Assembly (NCBI GenBank): GCA_029204225.1 | Contig: CM055099.1 | Coordinates: 57,671,982-57,735,981 of the forward strand | DNA: 64,000 nt | Origin: Diphasiastrum complanatum | Taxonomy: Eukaryota > Streptophyta > Lycopodiopsida > Lycopodiales > Lycopodiaceae | Reading direction: 5' to 3' | Shown: positions 57,068 through 64,000 of the stretch, piece by piece | Layout: the number at the start of each line of letters is the position of its first letter | Numbering within the stretch: position 1 is the first letter of the stretch | Position numbers and translations under genes: made by a program | Notes under the pieces: model-generated | The model's input: the letters and a program-made list of their open reading frames with translations, nothing else | Databases searched by the model: none | Told to the model about the DNA's origin: nothing

Positions 57068-58594
57068 GAAGATATCTAACTTCATCAATAAAGGTGATGA
57101 AAACTTGTCTTTGGAAATGGTTGTTGCTAATGACTTATTTACTCATTTGGAAAAAGATGGTGCTTTGAGCATGTTTGAAGAAAAAGGTTCTTTTGCATCT
57201 TTATGTGATGAGTCCAAGAAAGTCATTTGTGCAACAAGTGGTGTCACATGTATTCATAAAGAAAGTAGATCAAAAGGTTCTATCATGAGACTTGGTGAGG
57301 AAGATCTCAAGTCAAAAGAGTGAGATGAATGTGAAGTGTTCGAAGTAGGATGTACCTTGAATGATGCTTTTGTGAGTGATACTGAGGGTTCATTATCATT
57401 ACCTATATCACTAATTAGAAGTCCAAGCTTGACAAGAAAAAGTACTTCAATCATTCTTATGTTTAAGGTACTATGTGTTCTTTTCATGGCTTCTAATGTT
57501 CGAGATTCTTCCATTTCTTATGATGCAACTATCAAGAGGGAGATTGCTAACTTTTGTGGTGTGATCATTAAGAGGGAGTCTTGTGAAGGAAAGGGCAAAG
57601 GAAGACTGACTCTTGAGAAGATCCAAGGCATGGATCTTAGATCTCTTCATCAACTCAAAGGATGCTGTAATTGTGGTGGAGTGTTCACGCATGATCAAGA
57701 TGGCAAAAGGTTGGATGAAGAAGACTACATGGAGCAACTCAAGTGGCAATTTCTTCAAGGCAAGGAAGATCTCATTGGTGAGCTCATTGAGGTTTGGTTT
57801 GAACTCAAATGGGCTGGTTTGATTAGGTTTGATACTCAGTTTCATCTACTCTACTTCATGTTGGATAGAATTGTAGAAATCTATCTTTTGGTTTATGATG
57901 GTGACATTGTTTTCACTAACTATAGTGAAAGGTTGAAATCAAGCAATGATGAGATCTTGTGGGATGTTAATCATGTGTTTGTCAATATATTTGCTTTTGA
58001 GCAAAGTTCAAGATCTAGCATCCTAGTGTTGGCAAATTGGCAAAATTGTTGACAATGTAGGATCAAGGGTTGTATGCGAATCTTGTGGAGATACTTCAAG
58101 TATTTCAGGTTCAGGTTTTGCTCATTCAAAATGGAGCAGAGAACACATCATTTTGGCATTCATTCACTCAAGGGCTTTCATGGATTGGAGATCTACAAAG
58201 GCAAGGTGGTGATGGAGGTTCATTCATGGAGATACATGGTGCATTCACTATGGGCATAGTGGAATATGGAGGAGGCATGCAAATACTTGTTGGTTACTTT
58301 CACTTACAACTTGTTTGCTGCTGCTTTATAGAGAATTCAAAGGTGGATACATGGAGGAATCCTTTCATTATGATTGTATGTTCTTTTACATGTATCTTGT
58401 TCACCATTCTATGTAAAATTGATGTAAGAAATAGTGAAGCAGGAATATGGACACTATTATCTATATCAGTTATGTTGTACTTCATATTGTACATATTAGA
58501 ACACTGGAGAAGAGATCTATTATTATGATGGAGATCATTCTTAAGTTGGAGCAAAGTAGTGTTGTAAAACTAGCAAGTTCACTTGAAGAGGGAG
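57068..58594 (+). pseudogene. Copia B2 module X, remainder
   Basis: Frame 57015-57323 continues the B1 X sequence, breaks, then 57336-58052 (238 codons) runs through the TGG codon at about 57795 that is TGA in B1 and on into the second X frame (MLDRIVEIYLLVYDGDIVFT). At about 57980 it jumps from DVNHVF to FAFEQSSRSS, a deletion of about 155 codons relative to B1. The last part (58070-58594) matches the B1 end (GGDGGSFMEIHG). The read-through here is the best evidence that the ancestral B family had one long frame. Confidence 0.7.
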
Positions 58595-58806
58595 TGTGAA
58601 AATTGTCAACATTTCCTAGCTAGTTTGAGGCCTAAATTGGCAATTTTTGTACATAGTTTTGGATCTAACATTTCACACGTGTGAAAGAGGCCTAGATACT
58701 TTTATTTTAATATATATTTTATATTGAAGAGGTCTCAAACTTCAGGACCTTTGAAATGACACCAAAATCATGTTATTTGGACATATAGGCCAAAATTGGC
58801 TATTTT
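58595..58806 (+). repeat. 3' LTR of copia B2, truncated
   Basis: First 212 bp of the 655-bp LTR, with CACACGTGTG at 58674-58683. It ends at TATTTT and passes abruptly into unrelated sequence. Confidence 0.9.
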
Positions 58807-59236
58807 CATTGATGTTTTGGAGTCAAGTCAAGTGGAGGATCAAGCTCAAGACCCGAGGACTCTAAGAAGAACCTTGAGTATCAAGATGGAGCCGTCTAGG
58901 CTCAATCATATGGATCAAGCAAGGCAAGTTGTCTTTGGCAATATTATGTATGCACTTAATAGTTTAATTGATGTATCTTCAAGTACACAAAATGCCTTGG
59001 AATCCATGGCTTGGCATGATGTTTAGTTTTGAAGTGTGCTACATGTATATAGACACATTTATGGAACATCTTGTAAGGGATCCTCTAAGAGGTGGTGAAA
59101 GATCCTTCATGGACATCATTCTCTATTGGAGTCTCAAAAGTTCCTTTTTTGTAGCTGGATTTTTTAGACACTTCTAAAAGCTTTCATTCATCTATCAAGA
59201 GAATTGTAAATAGATCAAGCTAAATTTGAGGAGGAG
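58807..59236 (+). pseudogene. Copia D-type remnant between truncated B2 LTR and a D-type LTR
   Basis: The frame 58796-59026 is unrecognised. Near 59060-59135 EHLVRDPLRGGERSFMDIIL corresponds to the RT segment of D (EQNVKDPKKGDERSFVDITL). It then skips the whole RNase H and reaches a purine tract (AGGAGGAG) and LTR at 59237. This is a heavily deleted second copy of the D family. Confidence 0.6.
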
Positions 59237-59938
59237 TGTGAAGAATTGCCAAAAATTGGCAAATCTAGCTTGATCAAAAACCATGTAGAATAGTGTAAAT
59301 TGTGTACACAAGTGGGTCCCACACATGTGAGGCCATGATGCCACATGGGAAACCCATTCTAATGTAGGTTAGGTCAAGTCAAGAGAGTTGGTCATGTCTA
59401 TTTGGTGGTCATCCCTACTTTATAGGACCTACACCTAAGTTTAAGGTGAAAATTTGACCAACTAGCTACCTACCAAGCATGACTCTAGGATCTAGGCTAG
59501 GGTTTCATTTTAGGGCAAGAAGGGTGAGTTAACGTCCTTATTACATGCTGGAGATCCACCTAACTTCAAGAAGGAAGTCAAATTTGCTATGTATTCCAAG
59601 CTCCCATAGTGAGAAAATAAAAAAAATTTGGAGCTCATTGGCAATCTCAAGTTAGTTCACTATGTACATTGAGTTTTTGTGATCCAAATGAAACCAAATC
59701 AATATCTACTTGTGATTTAGGTTGAAGGCCGTACTATAGCTTGTAGTACACACGTGTGGGCTCAGACTTTAATGTTTATCAATGCTTTTGATTGTTAATG
59801 CTTGTTGTTTGTCAAATTGCCAATCTAGATCAACTTTTTTGTGTCTAGTTTTTTGATAGATTGTTAAGCAAGCATCCAATCACTCTTGTGGATCTTTTGT
59901 AGATCCCTTTATGGTCCTAAAGTACAGTACTTTCATAG
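59237..59938 (+). repeat. LTR of the copia D-type remnant
   Basis: Starts TGTGAAGAATTGCC after the purine tract. The first 150 bp match 53452-53600 and continue past the B2 insertion point. The end is uncertain; I place it at or beyond the repeat at 59939. CACACGTGTG at 59749-59758. Confidence 0.55.
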
Positions 59939-60728
59939 TGTTGAAATGGAAAAATAATCCATCTTGACTTTAGGCTTGCTACAAATTTTGTACCATGTAA
60001 GTATGTTGTTCATAAATGCAAAATGCCAAGTTTGGCCTAGATAGAACTCGAGCTACATGGATATGTCATATCTAGAATGATGAGTACAACTTGCATATAG
60101 TTTGTAGACATAGAATTAGCAAAATTATGCTTGTAGAAACTCGTGGCAATTCACATGCATTAATTGTAAGTGATCTATAGTGACATGCAAGGCATGCACA
60201 AAGTGTAATGGACACAAGCATGATGGTTTGTACATTTCTAGTTAGAACAAGCTGGTAGAGTTTCATGCATGAGAAGTGACAAATGTCACATAGACTCTAG
60301 TTTTCAATTGAAATGTCATTAAATGATAGATGGATGTGGTTCTACCTCGAGCTACCTCAAACTCCATAAATATGTGTAGCTCTCCTCGTATTTTTTGTGA
60401 TGAAGAACCAAAGCTTTGTAGCTATCTCATGCCATTTTGGATCCACACATTTTTTGCTTGTTATCTCTCTATCTTTCTCTCTCTCTCTCTCTCTCTAACT
60501 CGTGTTGAGGCTAATGCTAATACACTGATATCTTGAACTTTTGATCATTTTGATTCATTACTATCATATTCTGATGCTTAGCATGCTAGATTGTGGTTAA
60601 GCCATAACTTCTATACTAGATCTTGCTAATCAATCTAGAATTAGGTTACTGTGCTAATCATAAAGCTTAATTAGATCCATCATACTTGTGGACATTCCCC
60701 ACACGTGTGAATTCTGGAAATTTTGTCA
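59939..60728 (+). repeat. LTR-like repeat, right copy (complete)
   Basis: 790 bp, TGTTGAAATGG to TTTTGTCA, followed by CTTAG (60729-60733). The left flank is CATAG. It contains CACACGTGTG at 60700-60709 and a short CT run near 60475-60496. No purine tract precedes it, so it may be a solo LTR (flanks CATAG/CTTAG, 4/5) or the far LTR of an element starting at 51068 (flanks CTTAG/CTTAG, 5/5). Confidence 0.6.
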
Positions 60729-60733
60729 CTTAG

Positions 60734-63700
60734 TTTTTGTCGCAGTGCCTAGATGCATTTTCCTGACTTTTCAAATTACTTGGACTACTTAGATCTATGA
60801 TACTAATGTTCTGTATATATGCTCATATGTTTTTTGCACTCTAGTAATTTCTACATGGTTATTGTAGAACATATATGACATTAATAATACTTTTGATTCC
60901 ATAATGATTGACAAGCATTTGGCAGTTATAGTCAAGAATCTATCTTAGAAACTAGTAATGTACATGCCATAAGAGCTAACTTGTGCTTGAACTTCTCAAA
61001 AATCTACTTCTCAAACTTGATTCTTCATGAGCAATTTAGGTGTGTGGTATATTCGTTTTTTATCAAGATTGATTATAGTTGACTATAGAACAGATAACAC
61101 GCATTAAACATTTATTGTGTTTTTCTTTAATCTGTACCATGTGAAATAAGTTACTCATAATATCTCCCATGTGAAGCCTATTGCATAGCAACAACCCAAT
61201 GATAGGATAATTGTAAATAGTTCATCTAGAATACAAAAATATTGGTAAGGATACTTAAGATATGCTATTTAATTGCCCAAATGACTATAAAAATTCATGA
61301 AATGTTTGTCTTGATAATCTTTGCTATTAAGCAGTAGATCGCCAAACCATTAACTTTGTTTTAAAATCCCACTACCATCACTTGCAGCACACTTTCACAC
61401 ATTACTACGTGACCAATAAATGGTGTGTGTGCATGAGATGTGTAGGTGTGGATCCATATGTTATAGTATAATTGTTGGTACAATGATTTCAGATTCGTAT
61501 TATCTAGAAATTATGTACCGCAAGATGAACACAATATTATGAGAGTAAACATACATAGAATCTTGTGTTTTATGTCAAAATTTGTTTTTGTCATAAGATA
61601 AAACACATTTAAGATTATAAAAAGTAAAGAGCACATGAAATTAATGAGTATTGAATGGTAAGGATGAAAAAATTAGGATTCCTTCTGTTAACAAAGTGAA
61701 TGTACCCATAAAAGTTACGTAGTCTCAATATTTATTTTTTGATGTAATAGATGGCTTTTTCATGGTGACATGTAATTGTACCTTTATATACTAGTTGATT
61801 CCATATGATCTTTTCATTTTACATGAGAACTATGTGAAAAGTAGTGGCTCAAAGTCTACTTAAAAAAATAATACGCCTAATCATTAAGATAAATCTTATT
61901 GTTGTTGACATTCCATAACACTCATCACTTTCATCCACATTGAAATCTTTTGAAGCAAATTCAACTCCACCAAAAGCTCAAATTAGAATAGGAAAATAAT
62001 TTTTTTCAACTAGTGGTTAGTTATCATATTGGTGTTCTAAATTGATCTAAATATGAAGAAAAATCACTAAGTCAAAATTCTAATCAATGGAGTTGAATAC
62101 ATAGTATAAATGTGAATTTACAAAAGTGCAAAATGGCCTTTACATGAATTTAGACACTATAGCACATATACATGTATATGTATTAAAAATTTTACATTAG
62201 TATGTGTGTCCTTGGAAGACTACATCCCTAGAGACAAATGCTACATTGGTGGATGGATCATACAAGTTTGCCTCTCAAGTACTTACATGGAAGTTAAGAA
62301 GCCAATTGATCTTTTAAAGTTGTCAACTAGGGTAGATTGTGGACATCCTAGAGGCTAGATAGGTAGTAGAGTTTTTATAGGTCTTTGGATCATAGGCTTT
62401 AGGTAGTAAGAGTGAGAGCTACAAATGTGCAATGGGGGATTATCAAGAGAACTACAAGGTGTTGTGTGAGAGATGATGTCATCGATGGGTGTTATGGTAT
62501 TTGTTTTTGCTAGTTTATTGGTACTAGTGTAATTAAGATTTGTAATTATATTTGCTATAGTATTTTGCTTAGCTCTCAAGCTTGCAACTTTTTTCTTATA
62601 TTTGAAAAATATTCGTATTTAGAAAGATATACTCTTTGGATGAGTCTTATTAAACAAAAGATAAAATTGTTGATTTTCACACGTGTGGACTGTCCACTAC
62701 ATGTACTTGTGATCTCCTAAGGTGTGTAGATGCACCAAGATCAAGACTAGATTGAGATTCAAGATCAATCTTGAATCCTATGGCAAAAACACACTACTAC
62801 ATGCATTCAATCACTTCCAACTCTCACTCACACGTGTGGGAAGTATTCAAAAAATAATCTAAGTAAAAACAAGCTGCTCTCCTTGGGTAGAGAGAGAAAA
62901 TGCATCAAGAGCTCTCGGGTAGAGAGAGAAAGCTAGAAATCCAAAAACTCACAAAATCCATGAAATCACCAAATCAATTGATTTCAAAATGAGGAGTACA
63001 ATGATACTAGTAGGTCCACGAGCTACCACTATGCTTAACTATGATTGGACCACATTTTGTCACCTCTTGATCCTATTGGATCATTGATCTATGCACCTCT
63101 TAATTCTATTGGACTATATTCAAGCACACCTCAATTTCCTATTGGACCTCACAAGGTTCCACCTCTATATCCTATTGGACCTCTTGGAATTCATCAATCA
63201 AAAACTTTACACTTGTCTACACCCTAATTAGCAAGTGTTTAGCCTCTTACTCTATTTTGGCTCAATAGTGGCATTACAAGTGGAAATGCATAATTTGCCA
63301 TCTATGCCAAATTTATTCCTATCAACATCCTACACCTAGATGCTTGATGTAAAAAACATAAGACCCCTATATCTAACATAGATAATCTTTTTCAATTCTT
63401 CACAAAAATAGACTCATCTATGACCAAAACAACAAACAAGATAAAATGAGCCTCCCTTTTTCTTGTCCCTACACCTTATAGATTGCTCAAAAGTGAGAAA
63501 TGAAGATTTTATTTTGTATCTCCGATGCATTTGTTAGCACAATAAATTCCTCGTTTGGATTCTTCCAATCCCATATGGTGAAAGGATCCTCTTGGTTGTT
63601 TATGCACAAAAAAATCTTGCAAGATTGAATACATTATCCAATAGAATGAGTTTTTCAAAGTAGTTCATGTCTGAGGGTCAGCAAGGTAACAAACATGTGC

Positions 63701-64000
63701 TTTACGGTTTGCACACAAGACTTCTTTGAACAACAATTGCAAGAATGTTATTCAATCAATTGAAAAGTTTGAAGTAATGTCTTCCCCAATCGATCAGGGT
63801 AGACTTGTAGGAGCCAATTTTCAATATGTATTCAGAGGGAGATATTCCAGGAACTACTTCTGCAACCGACTTTTTGGGAGCTGCAAATATCATCTAATAC
63901 TGTTGAAAGTAATCTTGTTTCTAACATCTGTAACACCCTCAGTCAAATTAAGGTGCCCCACTTGGTGAATGAACTCTTTTGAAGAGATCTTCGCTTGTGA
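60734..64000. other. AT-rich DNA, no gene recognised
   Basis: No open frame over about 80 codons and no pol motif. Two CACACGTGTG palindromes (62678-62687 and 62829-62838) suggest a further, unpaired LTR fragment of the same group near 62.6-63.0 kb. A degenerate tandem array lies at 63055-63190. Frames at 63045-63227 (made by that array) and 63726-63968 are unrecognised. Confidence 0.35.
63055..63190 (+). repeat. Degenerate tandem repeat around CCTATTGGACCTC
   Basis: Five variants of a unit with the core TCCTATTGGA follow one another, about 22-40 bp apart. Confidence 0.6.

Larger units (their letters stand above)
53601..58806 (+). mobile_element. Copia element B2 (RT-less family B)
   Basis: 5' LTR 53601-54255, primer site 54256-54267 (TGGTATCAAAGC), interior to 58594, purine tract, then a 3' LTR (58595-58806) cut after 212 of 655 bp. 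It is the same family as B1 in opposite orientation. It entered the copia D LTR at 53600. Its right end joins another copia remnant, so no target duplication can be read. Confidence 0.92.

Noticed and set aside
63726-63968. 80-codon plus frame near the right edge
   Set aside because: No known motif; it may be a decayed element but cannot be supported.

Overview
This is nuclear DNA from a seed plant, most likely a flowering plant with a repeat-rich genome. The evidence is one intron-containing gene for a plant-type bHLH transcription factor, Ty1/copia and Ty3/gypsy elements with plant-type tRNA primer sites (TGGTATCAGAGC-like and TGGCGCC-like), CACTA transposon relics and many long GA/CT microsatellites. 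The species cannot be read from the sequence.

Layout. 1-3454: a minus-strand LTR-element candidate without recognisable gag-pol. 5586-9030 (minus): the only convincing host gene, a five-exon RSL class I (RHD6-like) bHLH gene of about 624 codons. 9031-21290: AT-rich intergenic DNA with microsatellites and two CACTA relics of opposite orientation. 21290-21800: a decayed copia integrase. 21830-50580: an old gypsy element (G1) split by a 25.5 kb nest. 51068-60728: a second cluster of copia elements. 60734-64000: no recognisable gene.

The nest can be read as layers. G1 (protease 22158-22480; RT start, RNase H and integrase 48172-50580) was split by copia A1 (LTRs 22532-23178 and 47398-48041). A1 contains a minus-strand gypsy, G2 (LTRs 23368-24296 and 39924-40250 plus 45397-46097). 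G2 was hit by copia C (25279-31192, TSD TGTAG), by copia B1 (from 33280, with a duplicated solo LTR at 38367-39021) and by copia A2 (40251-45396, TSD CTGAA, inserted into the G2 LTR). G1 also carries a 1.08 kb Mutator-like non-autonomous element at 48419-49498. The right-hand cluster holds a copia RT/RNase H relic (D) whose LTR was entered by copia B2 (53601-58806).

The most unusual signal is that all four A- and B-family copia copies (A1, A2, B1, B2) lack reverse transcriptase. In its place they carry a related sequence ('module X'). In the A family it sits between integrase and a short RNase H tail. In the B family it replaces everything after the protease and is preceded by several hundred extra codons. 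B1 still has a 791-codon gag-protease-X frame. These look like non-autonomous families that keep gag and protease and carry a shared extra module, presumably mobilised by RT supplied in trans by another copia; D or C relatives are possible but unproven helpers. The A, B and D-type LTRs also share the palindrome CACACGTGTG.
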